A DNA stretch of 64,000 bases. Source: Blastobasis lacticolella. Its lineage: Eukaryota; Arthropoda; Insecta; Lepidoptera; Blastobasidae. The stretch is from NCBI GenBank assembly GCA_905147135.1, contig LR990067.1, positions 7,874,001 to 7,938,000 of the forward strand. The letters are read 5' to 3'. The notes under the pieces were generated by a model. That model did no database searches and was not told the DNA's origin. It saw only the letters and a list, made by a program, of their open reading frames with translations. Shown here in pieces: positions 46,311 to 59,108 of this stretch. Numbering within the stretch: the stretch's first letter is position 1; each line of letters begins with the position of its first letter. A program made the position numbers and the translations under genes.

Positions 46311-48795
46311 CCACCAGATGGTAGTGGCCTCATCCTTCCAAGTTCTAATTGCCGCGATTGAATTGAATATACCACCGTTCTATGGTCCTCAGAGATGGAC
46401 ACGTTTGCCTCAGTGCACTACCTATTTCCTCGATAACATTTTTGTTAAGTCAAGCCACGCTTAAAGTTATACGAAATAATTACACGAATATGATTACGAG
46501 AGACCCGCCATTTTCATTTTGAGAATTAATTTAAAAATCGAACAAACATCCTTGCCGCAATTTTTTTTATTAGATTTTGTGGCTGTAGCTTTGAATTACA
46601 ATATTATGATGTAGGCTAAAACTTATGCAGCGCCCTACGTACAACGAAACAATTTATTTTTGTTCTGGTACTTTAAACTTTTTAGTTCGATTGTAAAAGA
46701 AGCATGTTTATCCCCTTAAATGAGGAAAGAGTGTTAATCTCTGTATATAGGTAATACAAAACTGTTCGCTAAGTAGGCCTTTACAATTTAATTTGGTGCA
46801 AAGAATTTAAGCAGTTTAGTTTTATACACATACAAATTACTAAACCATGGGACTTTGTTTCTTGGTTCCAACTGAAGTGATTTGTCTCTTCGTGACAAGG
46901 AATTTTACTGTTGAAATTGTTTGAACCAAATCGGAATTACAAACTAAACCTAGTTAATAAACTTAATTGAAAGTAAAACATTTTAGGTTAAGTTAGTTTT
47001 TAATTATAGAACTTAGATTTCTTTTGTTAGTAAAAGTCTGTTTTGTTATTTCAGATACGTGTTAGGGTTGTACATATAAAAAAACTTTGTATATGGATGA
47101 AAAAAAAAATAGTAATAAATAATTTTTTTTACGAGATTTCAACTATCTAGCGTCCTTTGCACCCGATTTTTGAAGCGGTTATTTAACCTTTCACCGGTAG
47201 CGTGGTGATACGGTTTATCATTTTTTGCTTCGCTCATTTTTGGGGTAAAATTACTGACAGCGTTACTACGATCATACGATTTATATAACTTAAAGTAGTG
47301 TTAAAATATCGCTACAATTAACTAACTTAACGGTAACGTCTAATTTTACCTTTTTTTCAGTCTGAAAATAACCCTTCAGGAGATCTAGGAGAATGTAGGT
47401 CTATCTACGTGGTTTCTGAATTGTACATATTTAAAGTTTAATATCTTTTTTTATCATAGTTCTTCGCTCGTGTTATTTAGATTCGACTTTTTTGTTGCTC
47501 CTTCTAAAATTAACCTGAATCACATAGTTGCGGTTTTTTTTTTAAATCATTAGATAAGAATTTATTGGTTAATTTCCTTTAACGATGGTTGCGTTGAATC
47601 TAATAGTCTTGATCGATTAAAATTGCATGTGTATACGTAAATTTGTTTATATTATAACGACTTCAGTTTTATTATCATAATATAAGAAATTGAGTTATTA
47701 CTTTGAACGTTTACTTCGGAAACTTATACAAATAACGAGTTCTTAATCTTCGCCATCGGGATAAGGAATACTTTCAATTACTTTTCATTCTTCGTACGAT
47801 GTTTTCTTAAATCAATTGTTGCAAGATTTTATTTTTTTATTCATGAGCGTACTTGATTTTATACACAATAATAAAAAGTTAAAATGTAACTCGGAAATTA
47901 AAATATCTATTTCAAGTGCCCATCAGGGTCATAATTGTAAAAATTACTTTTATGAAGCAATAAACATTTGAGTATTGATTTCAGAATCGAAAACTATTCG
48001 GCTAAAAAAATAATGAAATTTGCGTACTAAAACGTTTTAGACAAACAAAAAAGAACGACTTTTCTATGAAACTATACTTCGTACAAACATAAATTTTGAA
48101 GCAAAAAGTTAATATGACCTTCGGCGCATTCTAATCGCACGAATTAAATATTGAGGTTTTCACAAGTCTTATGCGACTTGTACCTAATGATTATGTTATA
48201 GTTTGCAGTTTTTTTTCTAGTTTTGTTATAATAATCACATAGATCGGACACAAACTACAACTATGAAGATCTTAGGCACTTCTGCCTTTGATATATCCCT
48301 GTCATATTCGTTAAAACTGTCAAAGTTAACGTGTATGGGATTTTAATAGAAAATTACCTCTTAAAGATCACCTTCTAAGCGTGTAGCACTTGGCAACCCT
48401 TCTCGAGTTTTGACCGGGTTCCTTTGTTGCGCATTGAGAACATGTGTATTCGGTAAAAATAATACACATATGATAATAATTAAAATTGTACTCTTCAATT
48501 GTTCCTGATTGAGCTAAATATTCAAACGTCGAACCTCACGAAACATATTTATTTACTATGCCTATTAATCTTTAATTGCTAGGAATACGTAGGAAAACGT
48601 GATTTTTTCCCGACGTCATGTATCCCATAGGTGAAAGTCTATGTTATACTCACATCTGTGTCTTGATTTGCATCAGACATTTAGCAAATTTCCTAAACTA
48701 TAAGTCCAGTGTATAAATTACACTGAACATCCTAGCTTTTTTATAAAGTTATACTCTAGGGTTGTCGCAAATATTTTCATGAGTACCTATTCCCA

Positions 48796-48930
48796 TTGTA
48801 CTGGTATCGGCCATGAATAATGCACATTGGCCAGTTTCGGCTTCGTTTTTACTCACACGCGCGCGACAGAGTCGGAAGCTCTACGCAGCCGAACTAGACA
48901 ATGTGCATTATTTACGACCGATACCTGTAA
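48796..48930. mobile_element. Foldback MITE
   Basis: GGTATCGGCCATGAATAATG with CACATTG on the left mirrors CAATGTGCATTATTTACGAC with CGATACC on the right, around a GC-rich centre (CACACGCGCGCGACAGAG). Confidence 0.75.
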
Positions 48931-49341
48931 TCTTGCTGATTGAAAATTATGTCGGTAGAAGTATAAAAAGTATGTTGTAAAAAATTAAATAAATGTCGTT
49001 GAAACTACACAATTTCTATTTTGTATGTAAAAATTATAAGGGCATATAAGATTGGTGTGATTATATGTAGGTACTCGTTTGTATAAGATATAATAGAAAT
49101 GAAGGTAGCGTATTTTTTTGGATCATAAGTCTGTCTTACAAGATGTCTAGGGGTTTTACAGGGACTCAATTCTGCTGTATTACTTGTATGTAATAAATGG
49201 CAGAGGAGTTACGTTACGTTACCTTACGTTGTAAGGTTTTATCCGGGTCACACTGGATGCGTTCTGGAGGTGAGGTCACGAAACTCGGTCATATTGCAGA
49301 CAAATATTCCAGCTATAATTGTACCAACCTGTGAAGCCCTG

Positions 49342-49495
49342 GGCTATTGGCTATCTCAGTGAGCAACTGAATTTGACATTTAATAATCTCGTACTACTAT
49401 AATTTGGTAGACGCTATAGCCAATGGCCAACGTAGATGACGTAGTGTACAATTATTTAATGTCAAGTTCAGTTGCCAACTGAGTTAGACAATCGC
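49342..49495. mobile_element. Foldback MITE, third copy of the TGAATTTGACATTTAATA family
   Basis: GAGCAACTGAATTTGACATT on the left and AATGTCAAGTTCAGTTGCCA on the right; interior GCCAACGTAGATGACGTAGT matches 27930-28040. Confidence 0.75.
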
Positions 49496-49663
49496 TGGAC
49501 ATGTCACGAGAGAATTAGAGCGGCAACCCTACGCTAAGTACGTTCGCAGTAACGAAAATGTTCTATACGTTTTTCCAAAGATGTAACGTTCTTACTAAAT
49601 ATATTTTTTTAGAAAACTGCCGGAGGAAAGCAACAACTCTGTAAATATAGTTTGTAATTGGTA

Positions 49664-49669
49664 AATAAA
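49664..49669 (+). terminator. Candidate distal polyadenylation signal
   Basis: AATAAA followed within 20-40 bases by a GT-rich stretch (GGATTTGTGTTGTTTTATTG). If used by CycT, the 3' UTR would be about 13.5 kb. Confidence 0.25.
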
Positions 49670-49738
49670 TGCATTCTCTCTGGATTTGTGTTGTTTTATT
49701 GGTTTTGTCAACTATTCGAACATCGTTATATCGTAATC

Positions 49739-49892
49739 GCTACGGATAGCACAAGTATGCCCACCACACAGCTCGCGCTGCGAGAGAGCGTTTGTTATCT
49801 TCTCTCAATACTAAAATGAAAGTGATAGCAGTACCTATGTCGCGCCTTGTCTCGCTTTTCGCGCGCGAGAGCATACTTGTGCTAGCCGTGCA
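49739..49892. mobile_element. Foldback MITE with GC-rich centre
   Basis: TAGCACAAGTATGC at the left and GCATACTTGTGCTA at the right. The interior contains GCGAGAGAGCG and CGCGCGCGAGAG. A related half-element lies at 30645-30740 (AGCACAAGTTGCTCTCGCGC). Confidence 0.75.
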
Positions 49893-49894
49893 GG

Positions 49895-50155
49895 TACCTA
49901 ATAATTAGTAATGGCTCAGAGCAAATAAGGATCAGGAAAGCAAAATTGCAGTGAAGCGACTGCCGTCTGACCTCGATGACCTTGTTAACAGGAGAACCAG
50001 ACCTTAATGGACCATGGTTTCATCAGCATTAGTTAGTGATCAACGAATGTACTTATCACAGAAAAGAGTCATTGGTGCCATGGCAGTGGGAGTTGTACCC
50101 GGGAGCTCTCACTTACGAGTCGAACCCCTCAACCACTAGACCACCAATGGTGATT
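49895..50155 (-). mobile_element. SINE family B, minus orientation
   Basis: GCAGTGAAGCGACTGCCGTC, CTTGTTAACAGGAGAACCAG, GAAAAGAGTCATTGGTGCCA and a tRNA-like 3' side ending GAACCCCTCAACCACTAGAC. Confidence 0.75.
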
Positions 50156-50219
50156 AAAGAGTTTCGCAAAACTTTCTATGTACCGATACCTAACTAAATA
50201 AAGCAATTTAGGTCGGCTC

Positions 50220-50405
50220 AGCATTTCGAATGTTTGTTACTTGTTCACGCAAAAACTACTGAACGGTTTTTGATGAAATTTGACAGTTAAAAACCCAGAA
50301 TAGCTATAAATATAATTTATCCCGAAATTTAATATGGTTCCTGCTGAACGGATCCGGAATGTAAAACCGAATTAGACGTGAAAGTTGCGGGCAAAAGCTG
50401 TCAGG
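50220..50405 (+). repeat. Helitron-like or related repeat
   Basis: CACGCAAAAACTACTGAACG, TTTTTGATGAAATTTGACAG and GCGGGCAAAAGCTGTC in the same order as 33090-33290. Confidence 0.55.
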
Positions 50406-51359
50406 TAGTGTATAAAAGTCAAGTTACTGTACCTGCTGAAAATAAACAGATATAAGGTTAAAACAGTGCCTTCACTTCATCAGGCTTACCCGTGGCACAA
50501 AGTCCTTGATTCAGAGGGAGGTCCGGTGGACCTTTATGTTGCTTGTTCATCAGTTTACCGCGCTTTCGTCTGTAACAGGTATACCATGAGAGGCATATAT
50601 CCACAGCAGTACCTACCTTTACTTACACACTTTCATCACCAAGGATGCTGAAGACCGAGTGTGTGTCGAAGTGAACAAAGAGAAGTATAAGCCAAAATTC
50701 GTTATTAACTTTTAGGAGTGTGAGGATTGAAGGCCAATTTTGAACAAAGATATACTGAGAACGATAGCGTAGATTGTGATAATATTTTATTTTCACAAAT
50801 TTTGATTGTTATTGACTTACATTTTGTCTTAAAGACTTTCTCTTAGTGCGCATAGTTGCCTGGTACGGGTGGGCCCTCAATCCTCTATGTGAGAATTGAG
50901 GGCCCAACTTTTCTGTCAATACCTCACTTAATTGATTTTCACAAAATCTGATTCCAAGTTCCACAATTGTTTTGGAATGTTCACCAAATCCTAAGCAAAT
51001 TTTCAAATAGTTTTAACGGAGTGGCCCTCGCACCACACGCACATGCTTCGTACGGCCTCTCAGGAACTGTACTCTAATGAAGGGCTAGAAATGGGCGATA
51101 ACTAACGTCACTGGTATCGGCGGCATGTTAGCATCTTTTTACACTACATTCATTATCGTCTTAATATGGCGTTGATTGGGAAACTGCTGATGAAAAGACA
51201 CTGACGCCCCCTTACGGTGCTTAATATCTTGTGTCCTAATGTTATGACGTGATTTTGTAACAGTGAAAAGTCACAGTGATACTACCATAAAGTTATTTAA
51301 CACGTATCTCTAGCATTTATTTCATAAAATATAAAAACTTATAATATAATAAAAACAGG

Positions 51360-51900
51360 TAATAGGTAGGCGAATCCCGGGCCAGAGCGTGCCAGTGCAC
51401 AACCGTGACTGCAGCCAAAATGATGATGACTTAACGTGGTTGACCGTGTGATGACCAGCAAAGTAATTTAAAACACGAATTCCATCCGTTGTTGATGAGT
51501 GTCGTACAAGACAGTTGACTATTGTGGCAGAGGTGTGTGATCTATTTAAAAACCAGAATATGGGCACAGCATTTTCTCTTCTCCATCTTGGTGGTTGTCC
51601 TCTTGGGACCCAGGGTCCGCCTTGACCACAATCCAGGATTTGGCAGATCAGGTAATTACAGTAGAGCAACTGCCATCTAACCTCCATGACCCTGTTACCA
51701 GGGGAAAGAAACTGATCCGATTGGATCATGGTTACACGTTCAATCGCCTGAAAGTGCAAGTTTCATCACGTTGTTTACCCTCAATGTAAGAGCATCGGTA
51801 AGCATTCAACTAATGTATATAACTCAGAAAAGAGTCATTGGTACATGGCCGCAGTGGGATTCGAACTCGGTACCTCTCGCAAGGTCATCGATATAGCACT
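51360..51900 (-). mobile_element. SINE family B, minus orientation, with flanking debris
   Basis: CCACAATCCAGGATTTGGCA, CCTGTTACCAGGGGAAAG, AACTCAGAAAAGAGTCATTG and GGGATTCGAACTCGG; the last is the complement of a tRNA-like B-box region. Confidence 0.75.
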
Positions 51901-52218
51901 AAGGATTGCCAGACTGAAGACGCAGCGTGGGTAGGCCTCCCACAAGGTTGACCGACGACCTGGTAAAGATCGCAGGCACTAGCTGGATGCGGAAGGCACA
52001 GGAACGGCCTTTGAGGAGATCACGGTGGAAGGGCTATGCCCAGCAGTTCTATAACTATAGTTAATAAATACTGAGAAAACAAAAACATTAGACTCTTGAA
52101 AGCGGGGGAATTGGGGATTGGAAGGAATTGGCCTTACTATGGACATGTAATTGCCCAAGTGATGATGATAATGGTTAGAGAAGAAATAAAACAAAACAAA
52201 TTGAAACAGAATCATCGC

Positions 52219-52224
52219 TTTATT
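52219..52224 (-). terminator. Candidate E(Pc) polyadenylation signal
   Basis: The minus strand reads AATAAAG followed by CGATGATTCTG. It marks the point where repeat-rich sequence to the left changes to repeat-poor sequence to the right, which would suit the end of a 7-kb E(Pc) 3' UTR. Confidence 0.3.
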
Positions 52225-54333
52225 CAGCATATTCCGGTTGAAAAAAATAATCAACGTACTACACTGAAATTCTGAACATGACTATTTTTACAAACAATTT
52301 ACAGCGATCATTTAATATTCAATAGACCGGCTGGCATTATGGGCGTGTCCCCTCGCCCAACTACGTACCACTAATGAAAAAAAAAAGAAATAAAAAAAAT
52401 ATTATATACAGTGAAAAAAATCAGCACATTCCCTTGCATTGTTACCCCTAGAGGGAAGCTAAGAAAGCATACATCGCAGGGACACGCCCTCCGCCCTCGC
52501 CTCAAGCTTATCTATGAAATCAGAAACTTATGAGGTACTCATCATCCTATTCACTTTACTAAGCGTATGCAACGACCCCGAAAAAATGGAGCCACATTTT
52601 TTTTACATTTTTTTCCCAAATTTGCAGCCTTTTTTGTACAGTATATGATACTTACTACTTATATATTATGTATAGACATAGTTAAAACCATTACTTTTTT
52701 TGTGGCAAACGTTTTTTCCTAGCAACTCATTTTGGGGATGGACTGGTAGGAAAAAACGATCGCAAAGTTTTTTTATCTTCAAACAACATGACATTTCGCG
52801 AAAACACTGTCAAATATTATATCGCAGTAGCTAGATTTATATCCCAATGTTTTTTTTTTAGTTTACATTTATAATACATAATAGTCACGATATTTTTTCA
52901 ATTAACTTTTTTTTTTCTTTTTTTTCAGTGAATTTTAAGAAGTGATTTTGAACGGATAAGTTAAAAAGTTTAAGTTCAATCCCGAAAAAGAAACTACATT
53001 TTAACTTTTTATTTTCTTCTAAATACATTAAACACTCACCGGCACAATTATTCGCCCACCCCAATTTTTCTATTTACGCTCATACATTTTTGACGTTACA
53101 AATCTGCTTTTAACTTCATAAATACTCAATCGATTTTAATGAAGTGTTCGCGGTTTGATAGCCAATGATAATGCGTATTTAGAAAAATATGGAGAGGACG
53201 GATAATCGAGCCGATGAGTGTACATTAATAACATTTTAATTTAATTTTAAGTTTACAAATTACCACAGACTTACTAAAATGAAACTTATCTTTAACATTA
53301 AAAATGTTGTTACGATAAATCGCATATTTTTTTATTTTAGCAGCAAAAATAACATCACATCAAGATATTGTAATTGAGACTGACCAATTATTTCATTTTA
53401 TAATTTTTTTTTCAATTTTTTTCCTATCTACCAGTATCTACGTTATTATGTAATACTAAATTTTAATGGACACTTCTCTAAAATACAGAATACTACATAG
53501 TACATACATACATAGTAATAATTATATACCAATTATGTATAATTTTTAAATAGTTAAGGTAATACGGATTCACGTAGCATATTGATTTAACTTAAATACG
53601 TTTTTTATTTTTGAGAGAAAATATATTCATCACACAAAATCTTTTCGCAAGAATATATTTTTATTTTCAACAGTAACACTGATATTCAAGAATAAAAGAA
53701 ATAGCTTTTTTAACGATATTTGTGTTTAAATAATTTCTGAATATTCTATATACAATATAGGCATATCTGTGCTGGCTAATATAGGTATTTGTGAACAAAA
53801 ACATTGGTTAGAATAAAAACGAAAATAAGTAAAAAACGAACTGATGAATATACGGTCTCCCATTCCAGAAATAACAGAATAAGTTTCCAAAAATACATTA
53901 GAAAAATTTAGTATGTTTTTTCTCACTTCGCGTCATATTTCAACAATTTATTTATTTACTATACAAGACAACCTAATTTTAGTTAACTGTAGTTTCTTTA
54001 TCCATGATAGCTTTTAACTTGGATGAATAGGGGTTTGCTTTAAGAGAGACGTTATGTGGCAAAATAGAGACTATGGTTCATGTAAAACATTCTTTGATCA
54101 GAGCCCTTGCTTTTACTGATAAGTTCAAAAGTGAAGTGAAGTTTTCCTGGAGTCATCAGCTACTGCTGGACTTGAATTTTATAGATTTTTATTTGTTTTA
54201 TTATTGTACGTTATATGGCAATGACGTCCCAACTATTAACATTGTATTCACTTGAATAACCACGGTAAACTACGCAGCTACGTTAATCTAGATTTCTAGA
54301 TTAGGGTACCTATCTAAAACATTTCAAATGATC

Positions 54334-54371
54334 AGTGATATCGGTCATACTGTCACATAACCGATATCACT
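54334..54371. repeat. Perfect short hairpin
   Basis: AGTGATATCGGT and ACCGATATCACT, 14-base loop. Confidence 0.6.
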
Positions 54372-57301
54372 CCTTTTTTGCAATTAAGCCATAAACCAAT
54401 AGAAGTTTACATGAAACATAGGATTTTATACTTACTACGCTTTCTAAGTGGAAAGCATTCTAACAAGTGACATTTATAAGTTAATTTTTAAAGCCCAGAC
54501 TGGTATTTTTATTTTTATATTCCAAATGCATTTTTTTTTCATGTCTGTGTTAACAACGGCATTATGAAGATTGGAAAATGGATGGGTTCTACATTTTGCT
54601 ATTACTCAAATAGTTGTATTAAAACAGTTTATGCTTTATTTTTGACTATTTTTAATATTTTTAGTTTAAATAACAATTTATAGATATTATCATTATTAAT
54701 GTCAAAAATGCCGTTGAGTCATCAAAAGTTAGATATTTAGTAGTTTTTGCTATGAAGTATATAATTTATATTTTTTTTAAGTCCATTTAGATAGCACAAA
54801 GAAAGAAACAAGATAGTTACTCTCTACCGCACAACTTACTACACTCGCGAGCAAGATAATCGACTCACCCATATTTTTCCATAAACGCTTATATTTTCGT
54901 TATAGTCCTTGTCAATTAGGTATACTTCACTTCGACACTAACGGGCCCGCCTATCTAATATCTCAGTAGTTCACTTTGTTTCTTTTTAATAATATTTTAA
55001 ATCAGTTTTCGTTCGAAATTACTGAGATAAAAATCTCGTCTAGCGATAATTAGAGATACACTCATTACACGTTAGTTCGGGAGTTTTCGTCCAATATTGA
55101 TGATGATAATAACAATAATAATAATGCATTTGTTAAGCGAAAGTTCAAGAATCGAAGATGCAGAAAACTTAAAGACAACATTAATCATACAAACAAACAA
55201 ATTTAGATCCATGAAACGTTATCAGCGAAAAAACTACCACAGAACTGGCTAATTTAGGAAATTGACCAGCTCCTTCACACAAAAAAGGAAATTTATCCAT
55301 ACAACTATACCATTTGTCACTGGGCCTGCCAGAACAGCTGTTTTCTAAAGTAAACAATATTTAATCGTAGTTTATAATACACATAAAACTATATAATACA
55401 CCGAACTCAACTATGTTACATTTCCCTTTTATAAATAATTACACATGTTTGTTGTTAGAGCTTCTAACCCATTTTCCAGCGATTTATCCATTGAACTAAT
55501 TAAAAACAACGTATACTAAAAATGGTTAACGCACGAAACGCCAACCCTGGGAAGCTTGACCAAGACCTTTATCATTCCTAAAGTCGAAGGTCACTTGCAA
55601 CAAGGTCTATTTTCCATTGCAATGACATTCTGGCAGTTGACAGTCTCGACCTTAACGACATGTTGGTTACACGGGAATTTTCGTCAAAACTAGGAGGCAA
55701 TTTCTTGTTCTGACTGTATATTTGTCAAACAGTGGCCCATCACGGAACAATACCTATCGAATTGCAATTTAATACGCTCCGCATAAGACTCAAATTGGCA
55801 CAGCAAATAAAAAGTAGTGTCATTTTTTTTTGCTACGCCAATTTCAGAATTATGCGGAAACAATTAAGTCGCAAATCTATCGCACTCACTCGCAATGGGG
55901 GCTCTGTGAGGCCTAGCAGGACCACATAAGCCAGGCAGATGTAAAACATCGAAATTAAGTATTACAACCACGCAAGGCGACGATGGACATGATGGCGACA
56001 TAGCGTGAAAATAGACGCGCGAAAATAATTTATTTTGCGCGATTATGTCAATAATTTATGACACAAAAAGAACATTCTGACCAAAACTTTTAAAAAGTCT
56101 GGTATTTTCTTTCGGCTACTATTCATACTGCAATTTATTAAAGTAAATGCCAATTTTCACAAAAAAATATATATATTTTGAACGAGATTTTGAAAGGAAA
56201 AATTTAAAATATTCTAATGTGTTTTTTTACCATCAGCCCCTTGTTACCAAAAGTAGCAATGCGCCTATTGGAACCAAATATTCCTGATGGACGCTAGACT
56301 AACCTAGAAATATTGGTACATGTTACTTTTCTTACCATTGGGTCACACCATTGCTCAAATGAACACAAAGTCCCAATAGGTCGCAGTATGGCTCGAGTTA
56401 TGGAATGGGGACTGAACTAGGGAGACGCCTGGCTTCGCACGGGTGTCATTTAAAAAAAAGAGGTGAAAATGTACAAAAGCCTTCCGTGAAAAGTTTAATA
56501 GCTGAAGGTGAAAACCGCATCAAAATCCGTTGCGTGGATTAGGAGGAGCTAACCGATATACAGACAGACGCGGAAATGTATTCCTTCTTCTTTATTATAT
56601 ACTATGAAAGAATTGTTGAAACTAGTCTACTGCCGAATCAAATGGGGCTGATAGACGTATTTTTGCTTACCAGGTGGCGCCACTGGGCTTGGTCAAAGAT
56701 TTTGGATATAGACCACAGATGGAGCCTCTACCTATAGCGAATGTACACTGCCAATCCGTCACAACTGTATATCATGAACTCAATGTTAAACAAAAAGCTA
56801 GAACATTAGGTGACAAAGGCCACAAAATTTTACAACAGCAGTGGTTATGGAGGGATATTTGACAACTTACAGCCGTCCCTTTTGGACACGTTATATGCAC
56901 TATTAAAAAAGGGAACAAACTATAGACTGTGACTTCAGCTGTGAGTAGGCTCCATCTATGTCCAAAATCTTTGATCTTGGTACGGTCTTGTCACTGTCAA
57001 AATGACACCTGTCAACTTTGATTCTGACGAACTGACAGAATGATCAAAAACTAACTTCCAGGGTCCGCGTCCGTCGTCACACAAGGATTTGTTTTACATA
57101 AACAAAATTGTATGTATTTTACTACATTCACAGCCACATAAAACATACAAAAAGCTTGGTATGTGGACCGTCCATGTGGAATACAAATACATTGTTAGAT
57201 TCATTGTGTCTTATTGAATCTGTAAATACTATGGAAGGCGAAATTTGTGTCTATTTGACTAATGTAATAAACCATAATTGACAGTAATTAAATTAAAAAA
57301 A

Positions 57302-57620
57302 TATGCTTGCACAATTCACACAGCGCCATCTAGCCCAAAAGTGTTATGGGTGCAAGACAGCTGGTAAACAACTTATATATTTTTAAATATACAGAGGATG
57401 TTACATAATATATGTGAATATGAAGCTGTGAACTGGATGGAGTGCTAAACGTATTAAAACGATAGGTACAATTATTTCTGTCATACGAGGAATAGTTGTA
57501 CCCATCGTTTTCATACGTTCAGCACGCCATCCAGTTCACGGCTTCATACATATGTTATGAAACACGCTGTATACTTATTATATGTATAACACCCAGATTT
57601 CTTCATAAAATTATCAGTAA
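57302..57620 (-). mobile_element. SINE family C tail split by a long-hairpin MITE
   Basis: ACAGCGCCATCTAGCCC and GGTAAACAACTTATATA are the complement of the SINE C tail and resume after the insertion as TATACTTATTATATGTATAA. The MITE (57390-57571) has arms of about 75 bp: GAAGCTGTGAACTGGATGGA mirrored by CCATCCAGTTCACGGCTTC. Confidence 0.75.
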
Positions 57621-59108
57621 AAGTGTAAGTGTTTTGTAAAATTGTAATGTATATAAGTAATTACCACAAAACCTTACAATATATCGTTTCCACATAGACG
57701 GCTAAGATTAAATAAATTAACCATTTTGGGGGTGACAAAAATATAAACATAATGACGTATGGTGATGGCTAAATTTTCTGTTTCAAATAACAATTTTAAA
57801 TACACACAATTACAGCAAGTTTGCTAACACAATGGAGATGTAGGAGAATAAACAGCCTTACTTTAAATCTCCAATGAGTGTAATAATTGATATAGTCTTA
57901 CAATGATATTGGTGCAAGGTTTACAAGTACCTATCGGGCATACCCACAAACCATATGAGAGTATACTGATCTCTAAACTATAATTTTAATGGTATATTGA
58001 TCTCCAAACTATAATTATAACAGTATACTGGTCTAAAAACGATAATTTTAACAGTATGCTGATCTCGAAACTATACTTTCCCAGTTTTTTAGAAATTACA
58101 TGTTTCAGATATTAATAATATTGACAGTTGGTCTTTTATCATGTAAAATATAGCTTGATTTTTATATATCAAAACACCAGAACAAGAATATCCTAATCTA
58201 TTGGTGTTTAGTAGTGAAAATAAGTAGCTATGACATTATATAGTATTTCAATATAACCAAATACAATATTTTAATTTGTGAACCGGACCAAGCTATATTT
58301 TATGAACTCCACGGCATCCATAAGATGGATGGATTTTAGAAATAGTGATATTGTATTAGTATTGATAGCAAATTTAAGCAAATAAATAGGAGATGCAGTT
58401 TGATCGGTTCACGGAACAACGGGCAAAAAAGAAAACCGGTACATTACAGAAATAAACGTAAAGATTCGCTACACAGTAAAATTTAAAACAACTATGTCTA
58501 CAAACAAAGTACAGATACCTTAAATACCTTAATATAATTCCTTGTAAATTCATTTCTTAAATTTCATACCTTTAAACTTACAAATTAGAATGTGTTAATT
58601 TTTAATTTACAATACAATATTCCTTTAAAAAACATCCCCAAAATGGTTCTAAGCTAACAATGGAAAATAACTTAAGATATTCGCTTTTTTATTCATTAAA
58701 TTTTAGGGTCAATAAGTTACTTTCTCAAAGTGTTTCCCGCAAAGATCCAAACTTTTACCGACACTAACAAATCAAATAAAACCTACATCTGTTTCAAAAG
58801 AACTGCAAATTTACATGAGAAAAACTGGAATAATTATCCCTATAGAAAAAGAACTACAAACTAACCATAATCATAATATCATACAACTCTAATCCAACGA
58901 TCACATTTGTTTTTTGTATTTTTTAAAAATTAAAACAAAAAGTTATATTATTTACATGCACGACAATTTAACAGGGGGCGGTATAAAAAGGGAAACAAAA
59001 AATAAAAATTAAACATAACATCGTGTAGTAATAAGTAAACATAGGAGAACACAGTAACGGCGAGAAACACTTCCTTTCACGTTATAAGTCCGGCATTTAG
59101 TCCCTGGG

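Larger units (their letters stand above)
52225..59108 (-). other. Gene-free tract, possible E(Pc) 3' UTR
   Basis: AT-rich, largely free of SINEs and LINEs except the nested element at 57302-57620. No coding frame with conserved motifs. It contains a CTCF-like CCAGGTGGCGCCAC at about 56670 and a perfect 12-bp stem at 54334-54371. Several tandem near-repeats of ACTATAATTTTAA..GTATACTGATCT occur at 57960-58080. Confidence 0.4.
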
